DNA from: Metamycoplasma spumans ATCC 19526
GTDB lineage: Bacteria; Bacillota_I; Bacilli_A; Mycoplasmatales; Metamycoplasmataceae
Assembly: GCA_000620005.1 (NCBI GenBank)
Contig: JHVF01000003.1
Span: forward strand, 1-64,000
DNA length: 64,000 nucleotides
Direction: 5' to 3'
In this document: piece after piece, positions 22,815 through 31,770 of the stretch
How positions within the stretch are numbered: the first letter of the stretch is position 1
Layout: each line of letters starts with the position of its first letter
Program-made: the position numbers and the translations under genes
The notes under the pieces: generated by a model
The model's input: the letters and a program-made list of their open reading frames with translations, nothing else
What the model was told of the DNA's origin: nothing
Database searches by the model: none

Positions 22815-23012
22815 TTATACCTTTTTATTAAATATTTGTAATCATTTTAATTGAACAATCGCAAAATCAGCTTCTTCATAGTTTTTTGCATTATCTATTA
22901 GTTCTTTTTTTGCATCTAAATATTTTTTATAAACTTTTTCAATTTTTAAAGCTTTATTTTCAAAAACTCTCACAATTGCATAGTTTTTGTCTTTTATTTC
23001 GCTATATTCCAT
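22815..23012 (-). CDS. Small ICE protein, 65 residues
   Basis: MEYSEIKDKNYAIVRVFENK start with AAAGG 7 bases upstream; Lys-rich helical body ending FNKKV. It lies 42 bp upstream of the lipoprotein gene in the same direction. No recognised family. Short but supported by ribosome binding site, operon position and codon use. Confidence 0.6.
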
Positions 23013-23172
23013 TTTTAACCTTTCTCTCGCATGCGTTTAAGCGTAATAATATGTGTGTTGCGTGAATGCGTTGTGAATGAGTGCTAATTCATATATTTAT
23101 TCACAACCCACTCACACGTATACGCATAATGCGTATATACACCTATACTCATGTCTATAAGCACGCTTAAAT
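23013..23172. other. Palindrome-rich intergenic region, candidate oriT or regulatory site
   Basis: A 160-bp gap in an otherwise tightly packed operon, rich in CpG and alternating purine-pyrimidine. It holds ATACGCAT-A-ATGCGTAT (near 23119-23135), TTGTGAAT / ATTCACAA arms about 20 bases apart (near 23070-23106), and GCGTTTAAGCGT / GCACGCTTAAA as outer inverted arms. Origins of transfer of relaxases commonly show such repeats, but operator function is equally possible. Confidence 0.45.
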
Positions 23173-23445
23173 TTATAATAATCATTTTTCTAATATTCCA
23201 TCAGTTTCTAATTCTGTGTAATCCAATTTTTTAGAATATAAATCTTCTATATCTTTCAATACAACGGGTAAAAATTTTTTAATTGAATATGGTTTTATAT
23301 CTAATGTTTTAGATAATGTTGTATCTTTTGTCTTATAAATTTTTTTACCTAATTTAAGCACTGCATAAAATAATTTAGCAATATCGTTTCTATATTTAAG
23401 TTTTATTTCATGTTCTTTCATAAAATCATCTATATATGTATTCAT
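23173..23445 (-). CDS. Small basic ICE protein, 90 residues
   Basis: MNTYIDDFMKEHEIKLKYRN start; Lys-rich, helical, with TLSKTLDIKPYSIKKFL that could form a helix-turn-helix. It ends W-L-L-stop at 23173 once TGA is read as Trp. It might be a DNA-binding regulator or accessory to the adjacent palindromic region; no family recognised. Confidence 0.6.
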
Positions 23446-23547
23446 TTGATTTCCTTTTGTTTTTATGCGTTTTAAGAGCCAGTTTTTACTTTGGTAGCAT
23501 AAACTATCATTTTTTTATTTTCGCCCGTTTAATAGCCTCAAAACATA

Positions 23548-23703
23548 TTAAATAGCGCAATTATTTAAAATAGCAATTAGATCATTATCATTTTGGTTTA
23601 AAAACACCTTATATTCTTCTCCATCTCATTCAAAAACATCATTAATACCATAAATATCTAATTCTTTTATGTTTCTTATTTTTCTATTAATTACTATTTT
23701 CAT
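23548..23703 (-). CDS. Small ICE protein, 51 residues (paralogue of 24645-24818)
   Basis: Starts MKIVINRKIRNIKELDIYGI and continues NDVFEWDGEEYKVFL. It shares the frame 'MKI....NIK.LKELDIY...DVF....(K/E)Y.V' with the 57-residue protein at 24645-24818. The two flank the ArdC-like gene, so this looks like a duplicated small beta-domain gene. It starts 2 bp after the ArdC-like stop. Function unknown. Confidence 0.6.
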
Positions 23704-23705
23704 AT

Positions 23706-24644
23706 TTATATTTCCATTTCTAATTCGATATTATGCTTATGAATTTCTTGTTCTGGTAAAAATTTTTCTAATCCTAAATCTTTTATTGCTTTATTGCTTA
23801 TATTAACCGAATCAACTATCATGTTTGCTACTTGACTTTCATTAGTATTCAATAATAATGATTCTTTTTCACTTCACGGTATTTTAAATTTATTACCTGC
23901 ATATAAACCTAATTTTTCGACAACTAAAAACCCACTAAGTCTTCTAACAAAATCATATTTTTCAGCTTCATAGTTTGTTTCTCTTCAACTTCATTCGCCA
24001 ATTGTGCTATCTATCATATAAACAATTCTGCTTTCATCGATAATATTGTTCTTATCAAAGTCAAATTTATATTTTTTTGTTTTGGCATTATGGTTTAACT
24101 TATTTAAAATATGTTCTCCTAATAGCTGTATCGAGTTTTCAGCTCTTTCATAAAACGAAACATTATAATTGCCCCATTTATTGCTTAATGTTTCTGGGTA
24201 TTTTTCATATTTCAATGTGGTTTGCGATATATCATACGCTTCAATTTCTTTAAAATAGTAATCTTTGTTTTCTAGTCCGTCTTTTAAAACTTCATCGATT
24301 ATTGTGTTATTAAACAAAACTATACTCTCAACTTTGATTGGTCTTTCATTTGCCTTAATATCAACCCCGTATTCTTCTTTTCAAAATTTTTTACTTTGAA
24401 TAAAACTAACATTTTCATTTTGCAAATAAATTCGTATCCTATTTTTTATTTCAGTATTGTTTAACAATATATCTTGTTTTACTTTATTCTTTTTGGGCTT
24501 GCTAGATATAAATTGTGCTTTAAGCATAAATCATTTATTTTCATCTATTAAAAGATACTTTAACTTATCTTTATACTTGGATCAAATTGTTTCATCTCTT
24601 CCGGTTTTTTCTAAATGTATGTGTTTTTTACGTTCTCAATCCAT
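23706..24644 (-). CDS. ArdC-like antirestriction / ssDNA-binding protein
   Basis: A 312-residue protein. The segment GVDIKANERPIKV followed by EAYDISQT is the pattern of the ArdC N-terminal ssDNA-binding domain (PF08401). The C-terminal part (NYEAEKYDFVRRLSGFLVVEK, then a weak IANM/ISNKAI helix) parallels the later part of ArdC proteins. The HExxH zinc-protease motif of full ArdC is not visible, so the enzyme part may be lost. The ATG directly follows the TAA of the preceding small gene. ArdC proteins protect incoming single-stranded DNA from restriction, which fits a conjugative element. Confidence 0.6.
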
Positions 24645-24818
24645 TTATTTTTCCTCTTTTGTATTATTTAATATATCACTAGGTAAAGCGATTAATTCTC
24701 CGTTTTCGAATGATGCTACAAAATATTTTTTATTTTCGTAATAAAATACATCTCCTGCATTATATATATCTAATTCTTTTAAATCTTTAATATTATTAAT
24801 TCCTAATGCTATTTTCAT
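24645..24818 (-). CDS. Small ICE protein, 57 residues (paralogue of 23548-23703)
   Basis: Starts MKIALGINNIKDLKELDIYN and continues AGDVFYYENKKYFVASF. AGAGGAG lies 6 bases upstream of the ATG. Its TAA directly abuts the ATG of the ArdC-like gene. It resembles the 51-residue protein on the other side of that gene. No known family. Confidence 0.65.
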   Translation of the reverse strand: MKIALGINNIKDLKELDIYNAGDVFYYENKKYFVASFENGELIALPSDILNNTKEEK

Positions 24819-24829
24819 TTTAACTCCTC

Positions 24830-26990
24830 TTAATTTTCCACATCTTCTTGTTTATCTTTAAAATAAAGCATATAAAATGGCTTAACTTTAATTAATAAAA
24901 CTTTTAGGTTTTGTTTTTCATCGCTTGTTAAATTATTGTTTTTATTTAATAATTCCATTAATAACTCAAAATCCTCATTACTCAAAAATGCTTTTACAAA
25001 ATCAACATTGCTTTTTATGTATTTAATCAAATCATTAATAGTAATTGGCTTTTCTTCATTTTTTATTGTTTCGACCATTTTATTTGTTTCTTCTACAATT
25101 TGACTATTGTTATTTTTGTTAAATTCTGTCTCAACTAATTCTTTATTGTTTAAATTTGAATTTTCAGAAATCTTAAAATCCATAAAATTAATCTCTCTAA
25201 TCAAAACATCTTTCAAATTATTTTTTAAGTGTTCCGTACCGTCTTTTTGGTTATATTTTAAGTACTCATAAGCAAATTTAATATTTAATAGTAATGCTTT
25301 TTCTTGTTTTTGTAATATAAGGATTTGATTTTTTCTTAACTTTTGCAATTCAGCCATTTCGATTGCTTGTCTTTCTTGTGTTGAAGATGTTTCACTTTTT
25401 GTAGATGATCCAGTTGTTGTGGATGTTTTTTTATATTCTTCTTTTCCTATAAGTGAGCTTATTTCTTCTAATGTTTTTTGATTATTTATTCCACCTAAAA
25501 AAATCCATGAATTAAATACATCTTTGATCGTTTTGCCAGCATCTTTATATTTATCTTCCAATTGCGTTAATGATTGTAATACGCATGCGAAAAATATTCC
25601 CCTGCCACGCCCTGCTGATAATTTTGTTTGCATACCTGGTATTGCTGGTAAATTGCCAAACTCATCTAAAAAGTAAAATAAATTACGATATAATTTTCCA
25701 TTATCATTATCTTCTGCTACATTAATTGCTTTTTGATATAGTTGTAAAATAAAGTTTATTGCAATTGAGCTTCTGGTTTCATCGTCCTCTGGTATTTTTA
25801 TTAATACTGCAAATGGTTTTGATTTATTATTATCAAACAATTCATTTATCTTTATTTCATCAGTTAAAACTAAATTATTAATTCAACTTTCTTTAACATA
25901 TGGTAAAACTGCCTGTGTTGAAAAACCTAAATGTCCCGCTAATTGTTTTTCCGGTAAATTAATATAGCTTAATAAAGAGTTTTTAATAGTAATAAATTCT
26001 TTTGATAAATCTTGTCTGTCAAACAATTTATAAAATCATGCTCCATTTTTAAAAGTATTAATATCTAATAAACCTAAGAGATTATTAAAATTAAAATCTT
26101 CTTTTTTAAAATCATCTTTAAAATAAAATCCCATTAATAACATAGCACAAATTAAGTTATAGAGTATTTCTATGCCGCCACGAGCTCAAAATTCCTCGCT
26201 ATTACCTGCTAAATTCCATTTTTTAAGATTATAAACTAATATATCAATTTGTTTAAAAGCCTCATCAAAAGCCACCTTATTTTTATCCTTAAAACACAAA
26301 TCTCAAATCGAACTAAATACATTAAAACCCATTGAATTTTTTAATTTAATTAGATCCAATACTTTTACACTATAACCATGATTTTTAAGTGGTTTAGCGA
26401 ATATAGATGTAAGTTCTCCTTTTAGATCGGTTATAACCATATTAGGTTTTTTATCATCTTTAAGCATCATGTTATAAAAAATGCTAGGAATAATGATTTT
26501 TTGACTTTTACCTGAACCTGTACCACCTAATATTAAAGTTTGATTTTCACTTAATATATAACCCTCTTTTAAATTAGCTTTAATAACTCAACCGCTATTT
26601 TCATTAAAGCCTTCTTTAAACGGTTTTTTAATACGATAATTCTCATCGAACTCTTTTTTATCGCCCAAATTTTTAACTTCGTTATACATTCATACCTTGC
26701 TATAATCATTATTTTTAACTTTTACTCTTTTAAACAATTTCGGTATTACTCAATATATCAATATCATAAATAAATTAACAACTAAAAAGGCTGTAATTGT
26801 AATTCATCAGTAATTATTAAAAGATCTTCACATTACCTTTAAAATATTATTTTTAAAAGCTTCTTGTAATCTTTTATAGTTATCATATAAAAAATATCCT
26901 ATAAATAAAAGCATTCACAAAGCTAGATTTACTAAAATAATGCTAATTACCTTAATCTTCTTGTTAAATCTTTTTTTATCATTATTCATA
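24830..26990 (-). CDS. traG: TraG/VirD4-like type IV coupling ATPase, frameshifted at its 5' end
   Basis: The coupling protein that delivers the relaxase-DNA complex to the channel. Membrane segments (LVNLALWMLLFIGYFLYD; ITITAFLVVNLFMILIY) are followed by Walker A LGGTGSGKSQ near residue 158, MVITDLKGEL, Walker B FYFLDEFGNLP near 445 and FFACVLQSLTQL, then a charged C-terminal tail. The expected start, ATG at 26990 with GAGGA upstream, is one base out of frame with the body: MNNDKKRFNKKIKVIS joins the first membrane segment only if one T is removed near 26939-26941. Without this the open frame can start only at about 26914 (ATG), losing half of the first membrane segment. Either a real lesion or a sequencing error. 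Confidence 0.85.
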
Positions 26991-26993
26991 TTC

Positions 26994-28268
26994 TAATCCC
27001 TCTTCTCTTTCTAAATGTTTAGAATATTGTTTTAATGCTTTTATTCTTGCTTCCAATTCCCTTTTTTCGTTTTCGAATTTTATTTTTTTAATTTCTCATT
27101 TGTATTTAGTATTAAAAATATTTTTTGATTTCAAATAATTAGCATTAGGTAAATAATTTATATAGCCAACATTACTTAGTTTGTTTCTTTCAAATTCCTT
27201 TAATTTATTTAAAACCAAATTCCCTAAATTGATTTTTAGCTCTTTTCTTTCTTTCTCAATTAATTTATTCGCTTGCTCTTTTTCATATTTACGATTAAAT
27301 TTATTATCAATCAACATAACTTGATTTTCGAATTCCGCATATTTATAAAATAAAGTATCCTCTTGTTTGATAATTTCCAAAACTAAACTATCAACAGCAT
27401 TTTTAGATTTAGCATCCAACCTCGCATAATTTCATACATTACTATTTTTATTTTTTATTACTCCATTTACTAAATCATTAAGTTTAGAGCCCTTTAAATC
27501 AATAGACTTAAAATCTTGTTTAACATCAACTTTTAAATTTCTCAATTCACCAACTGCTTCATAATAACTTTTATATCTTTCTTTTTCTAAAATCTTATTA
27601 GTTATGATTGTTCCAAAAGTTTTAAATTCACCCAAAGGTATTAAACCATCTTTTTTAAATTGCAATTCTTTTGATGAAACATATTTTAATTTTGGTTCTT
27701 TTTCTCAAAATGCTAAATGTATGTGAGGATTTTTCGTATTTGCGTGTATTGCGTATAAAACATTTAAATTATTTAAATTTAAATTATTTCTCGTAAAAAA
27801 TGTATTTAAATTTTCTTCTAGTAATTTTGAAATTTGTTTTGGTGTCATAACTCTTTTAGCAATACCTATTTCTCCAAAACTTAAATGTGTATCTCAAATA
27901 TATTGATTTTCTTTAAGTTTAGAAAGCATATTTTTACCTTCATTTAATTCTATTGCCTCAAATTTTAAATTAACTGCATTAAAACTATACAAACCGCTTG
28001 ATACATCATTTACATTATTTAATTTGTTAAATCCTTTTGTATGACTGTTAAATCAATTTAAGGCTTCTTCATCATTTTTAAATTCGGGCATTTCACCAAT
28101 AAAATCAAAACACGCTTCATCTCTTGTTATGTAATCTATATATTTACCGGTTTTAAAATAATTAATTGCTTTTTCTCCATACGCTTTTAATTTTTCTATT
28201 TTTGAAAATCTATCAACTGCCCTGACAAAACCAAAATTGTTATTTTGTTTAAAAATTACTTTGCTCAT
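26994..28268 (-). CDS. MobL-type relaxase (HUH endonuclease)
   Basis: A 424-residue protein likely to nick the ICE at its origin of transfer. The N-terminal part shows DTHLSFGEIG and then the metal-binding motif NPHIHLAFWEK (about residues 180-195), as in MobL relaxases of Firmicutes. The C-terminal half is a long Lys/Glu helical region. It is co-transcribed with the OB-fold genes upstream (TAATG overlap at 28268) and TraG downstream (3-bp gap), the classic relaxase/coupling-protein pairing. TGA at 27096 is Trp; the stop is TAG at 26994. Confidence 0.75.
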
Positions 28269-28900
28269 TAAATTTCTTCATTAAAAAACGAAATATCATT
28301 TTCAGGTTCAACAACTTTTTTATTATTAACAATATAACTAACACCTTTGTCTATCAAAGTGTTTAAATCATCTTCAATGTTTAAATTTGTAAATGCTTCT
28401 TTAATTTCATCAGCATCATAGTTAAAACTTTCCATAATTTGATAAAACTTACTCTCTTTTTCAACTAGATCGTTTGCAGAAAGATCATCTTTTTCATTTC
28501 AATCTAATTCAAAATTTTGTTCTCTATCTATTTCAACATTATTTTCTTTATTTAATGATTTTTCTTTATTTTCTTCTGTATTTATTTCAGCTTTAATTTC
28601 TTGTCTTTTTGGCGCACTTAAAAACAAAGTAGAAACAATAATGTCATACCTAAAACTAAAATTCTTATCTTCTATAACAAATTTCTCACTTCTCTTTTGA
28701 ATTTTGCCAATTACCAAAATATTAGGTTTTGTTTTTATATCTAACTTATCTAAAAATTCCGCATTTTCCTCAAACGCTAACAAATCAAAAAATTCACCAC
28801 TTGCTAAAATTGAAAACTTCAAATAACTTATATTTTTAGTACTCGTTTTTTTAATTTCACTTTTAGAGGTTAAAATACCTCTCAATTTAACTTCATTCAT
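28268..28900 (-). CDS. OB-fold single-strand-DNA-binding-like protein with acidic tail
   Basis: A 210-residue protein. The start MNEVKLRGILTSKSEIKKTS, then ISYLKFSILA and LLAFEENAEFL, follows the SSB OB-fold strand order. After residue 110 there is a Glu/Asn/Asp-rich linker and tail, ending NDISFFNEEI, reminiscent of the acidic tip by which SSB recruits partners. It overlaps the relaxase start by one base, which suggests a role in handling transferred single strands. The usual SSB length (about 160) is exceeded. Confidence 0.68.
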
Positions 28901-28915
28901 TTTAAACTCCTAATA

Positions 28916-29248
28916 TTATTCTTTAACAATTCTATTTACAATAAGTCTACAATTGCCAAATACATAACCTGGCATGATATAACCCTGTAAATAACAAAAA
29001 TCATTTTCTTTAAACATATCCCGTTTTGATAAATTAATAGCGATTTCATCAAAAACTGCAAACTCAAAAATATAAGGTTCGACTTTTAATGAAGTGCTAC
29101 CAAATTCATCAACTTCAACTTTTAATGAAAGTTGTAAATGAAATACTTCCTTATCATCAATTATCGTCCTTTCTAATTCGCCTATTTTTAATATTTCACC
29201 TCGCAGAGCAAAAAAAGTCGGCTGATAAACAAATTCTCGTACATCCAT
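28916..29248 (-). CDS. Small OB-fold-like ICE protein
   Basis: A 110-residue protein, beta-rich: MDVREFVYQPTFFALRGEIL, then EVFHLQLSLKVEV, EFAVFDEIAINLSKRD and FCYLQGYIMPG. The strand pattern and the neighbour gene suggest an SSB-like OB fold. GAGGTG lies 5-6 bases before the ATG. It is first in the relaxase-traG transcription unit; the 300-bp gap upstream holds the presumed operon promoter. Confidence 0.62.
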   Translation of the reverse strand: MDVREFVYQPTFFALRGEILKIGELERTIIDDKEVFHLQLSLKVEVDEFGSTSLKVEPYIFEFAVFDEIAINLSKRDMFKENDFCYLQGYIMPGYVFGNCRLIVNRIVKE

Positions 29249-29537
29249 AAATACACCTCACTAATAACACATACATACATTCACGCATAAAAAAACTTTT
29301 TAAGAGAATATAAAAGGTTTAAATAGATATATTTATTAAGTTTGATATTTATACTTTATATATCCTCTTTATTACTTTTATCTTTGCAGTAGTTTTTTGC
29401 TCCATTTTTTAAATTTAAAAGCGAAAGGGTAATTTTAATATTAAAAATTTCTAAAAATCTTAAAAAACAGAATAGCAAAATTTTTACTACCGCAACATAG
29501 TAATTACTTTTTATATCCTCTTACACAACATGCGGTT
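29249..29537 (-). promoter_or_regulatory. Upstream region of the ICE transfer operon
   Basis: No gene is seen in about 290 bp. Near the start codon there are short alternating repeats (ACATACATACATTCACGCAT on the plus strand). About 100 bp further up are TATATT/TATAAA-type boxes on the minus strand. This is the likely promoter/operator of the 28916-29248 gene and the genes after it. Confidence 0.4.
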
Positions 29538-30239
29538 TTAAAACTCGATATATCTTAAAGATCTTAAACCGACTTTTTTTGCTCACTTTGTTTCTAATGT
29601 GATTGCGCTTCTCCATAGACCAAAATACACTAAAACTAAAAGTAAAATAAATTTAGTTTTATATTTTGATACTTCTAAAAATTTATTAGTTATTAATAAC
29701 TTTATTTTTTTAGAATCCGCTTTTTTTCAAAGAATTTTTTTGACGCTTATTAAAGCTTTGAAATTCCCTGTAAAAAATAGCATTCAATCTTCTAGGTTTT
29801 TAAAACTTAAATAACGCATTTTGTTACCATTATTTTTTACAATGTTTTTTTTCAAAAAATAGTATTTGCCCTTAAGAATTATTAATCCTAATTTTTTAAG
29901 CTCATTTAACCCATGTTTTAATCTATTTATAGATAAGCCAAAGCCGATCAAATCTCATAGTTTAAAGTTCTTAATTTTTAAAGCTTTTTTAACAATTAAA
30001 ATAAGCATTAAAATTAAGCTAGCGTTTTGTTTTTTCTCTAGCATTTTAATAACTTCATAATTTAAGTTAATTTTAAAATTTCTAACAAGATTTAAAAACT
30101 TATCAAAATTAATTTTTAAATATTTTTTAATACTGCATAGTTTTTTAAAACTTTTAATTTTCTGATCTCTTAAAATTTCTTTTCGAGTTAAGTATTTACT
30201 TTCTTCCCTTAAAATTTGCAAATTATTAAATGCTCCCAT
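29538..30239 (-). CDS. Basic ICE protein with possible winged helix, 233 residues
   Basis: Not recognised. Very Lys-rich, with a segment FGLSINRLKHGLNELKKLGL followed by IILKGKYYFLKK that reads like a winged helix-turn-helix. A hydrophobic stretch FILLLVLVYFGLW near the C-terminus may be a membrane anchor. It is the outermost ICE gene on this side, the usual place of regulatory or replication-initiation genes. It is separated from the transfer operon by about 290 bp. Several TGA Trp codons. Confidence 0.6.
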
Positions 30240-30370
30240 ATTATTACCTCGCTAACAATTTTTTTATTTTGTAAAAAATTTTTCACACCCTGGTATAATA
30301 TAGGTATCTAGTTATTGTATTATGCTTTTTTGGGCGTGATACTTTTTTTTACCTTAAATTGATTTAACTA

Positions 30371-30397
30371 CAAAAAAAGTAGCTACTAACTAGCTAC
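30371..30397 (-). terminator. Terminator of the F5/8C lipoprotein gene
   Basis: GTAGCTA / TAGCTAC arms with 5-base loop (30379-30397), followed on the minus strand by a run of seven T. It marks the outer limit of the ICE on this side. Confidence 0.8.
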
Positions 30398-30422
30398 TAA
30401 TTTTCTTTTTCAAGAGAGCACT

Positions 30423-31658
30423 CTAAATTTTACAGCGACAAATTTTATAATTACCGATTTCGTTATATATTGCTATTTTATATATGCTTTTTTCTTTATT
30501 TTCGTCAAATAAAATAATGTCATAATATTTCCCAAGGTATTTTAAATCGATATTTTCAACAGAAGAGATATTATTTATCTCAAAAGTATTTTTAGATAAC
30601 TTTTTAGCGCTTAATTTATTTATCTTGACATCATCTAAATTAATATCAATTTGAATATTATCATTTTTATCAATTATACTTTGACCATAGAATTTAACAT
30701 CAGTTACAAATATTGATAAAAGTTGGTTTTGTGCATTTGTTGCTGGTTTTCATAACACTCTAATTCATTCTGTTTCAGTAGGTGCAAAATTAATAGTTTG
30801 AGCTGCAAATGTGTCTTTTCATTTATGATGAGGTTTAAAAGGTGGAAAATCACTTTGTTTAACTTTATCTTGGTTTTTAACATTATTTCATGATAATCCA
30901 TCATTAGAAACTTGAATCAATATTTCATTTGGCATTTTAACTGGATTTCCCGTTTCTCTTGATACATAATTTAAAAATGTTATATCCATTTTAGAAACTA
31001 ATTTAGGTCTATTCCATTTAAAAATAAAAAATGTTTTTGCTCTTTTTTCATTAAAATCTTCTGAATTAAATCAAACTGACTGATTTGATTCAGAAGCATC
31101 ACCCCGGTCTAATAACTTAGGTAATTTATTAATATGAATACCATATCAATAACGTTCATCTTTATTTAATTTAGATGTGTTAGGCGCTAATCCATCATCT
31201 AATAATTCTAGATCTTGATTATTATTATAATTTTCGTTTTTATAAAATATCAACTTAGCTTTTAATGATGGGTAATTTTCAATACTTCCATAAATTACTT
31301 TACTATTAAAAATCTGTATTTCATCATCTTCTATATCCCAAGATACATTAGCCGATATAAGTGTATTATTATCTAAAATCTCGACAGTTTTAGGCAAATT
31401 AAATTTGGCATACAATTTATCTTTTGTTTTGATAATTTTAGTCAAAGCCATTAAGTTTGTTTTTTTAATATCGTTTAAATCTAAACTATTTAAACTAGCA
31501 AGAGAAAAATTGGTCTTTTTTAAAAAAGCTGAGTTTTCAATATATTCATTTTCTTTTATTTCTTTTTCTTCAGTTTTGTTAATTTGTGAACAAGAAGCTA
31601 ACGATATAGCTAATGGTGTTATAGTAATTGACGACAGAAAAATTTTTTTAAATTTCAC
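30423..31658 (-). CDS. Surface lipoprotein with Big_4-like and F5/8C-like carbohydrate-binding domains
   Basis: A 411-residue lipoprotein with GTG start and a strong AAGGAGGT. Signal peptide with lipobox ISLASC. Residues about 85-150 resemble a bacterial Ig-like group 4 domain (LPKTVEI, then ISANVSWDIED). Residues about 185-330 follow the discoidin/F5-8C pattern (KTFFIFKWNRPKLVSKMDIT, EILIQVSNDGLSWNNV, EWIRVLWKP, IFVTDVKFYGQ). Such modules usually accompany glycosidases; here they stand alone, so adhesion to host glycans is the likeliest role (inference). It lies immediately outside the ICE. Confidence 0.75.
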
Positions 31659-31722
31659 AATTACCTCCTTATGTTAATAAAGTGTTATAAAATTTTATCA
31701 TTTTAAAATAAAAACTAATAAC

Positions 31723-31763
31723 AAAAATAACCAAATGAGCTAGGCCCATTTTGGTTATTTTTG
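31723..31763 (-). terminator. Terminator after the giant repeat-protein gene
   Basis: AAAAATAACCAAATG paired with CATTTTGGTTATTTTT around a 9-base loop, 8 bp beyond the TAA at 31771. T-tract on the minus strand. Confidence 0.75.
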
Positions 31764-31770
31764 ATATATA

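Larger units (their letters stand above)
8812..30370. mobile_element. Mycoplasma integrative conjugative element (ICE)
   Basis: About 21.5 kb carrying a DDE recombinase, a type IV channel set (VirB4-like, VirB6-like, pilin-like), a TraG/VirD4 coupling ATPase, a MobL relaxase, OB-fold single-strand-binding-like proteins and an ICE lipoprotein. This is the Mbov_0395 to Mbov_0401 gene order of M. bovis/M. agalactiae ICEs. Nearly all genes run on the minus strand. The left limit is placed after the IS target duplication and the right limit before the terminator at 30371. The exact ends were not resolved by matching terminal repeats. Confidence 0.8.

Noticed and set aside
24457-24741. 94-residue plus-strand ORF with hydrophobic segments
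   Set aside because: Antisense to the ArdC-like gene and the small gene in front of it, both supported by ribosome binding sites and tight operon spacing.
29599-30060. Plus-strand ORFs of 71 and 64 residues near the ICE edge
   Set aside because: They are antisense to the 233-residue minus-strand gene, which is continuous once TGA is Trp.
8812-30360. TTTTTTTTAC followed by TAAAATT-like sequence at 8815 and at 30343 as the two ICE ends
   Set aside because: Same orientation and two mismatches in an AT-rich string; poly-T plus AC is common here, so it does not define a target duplication or terminal repeat.
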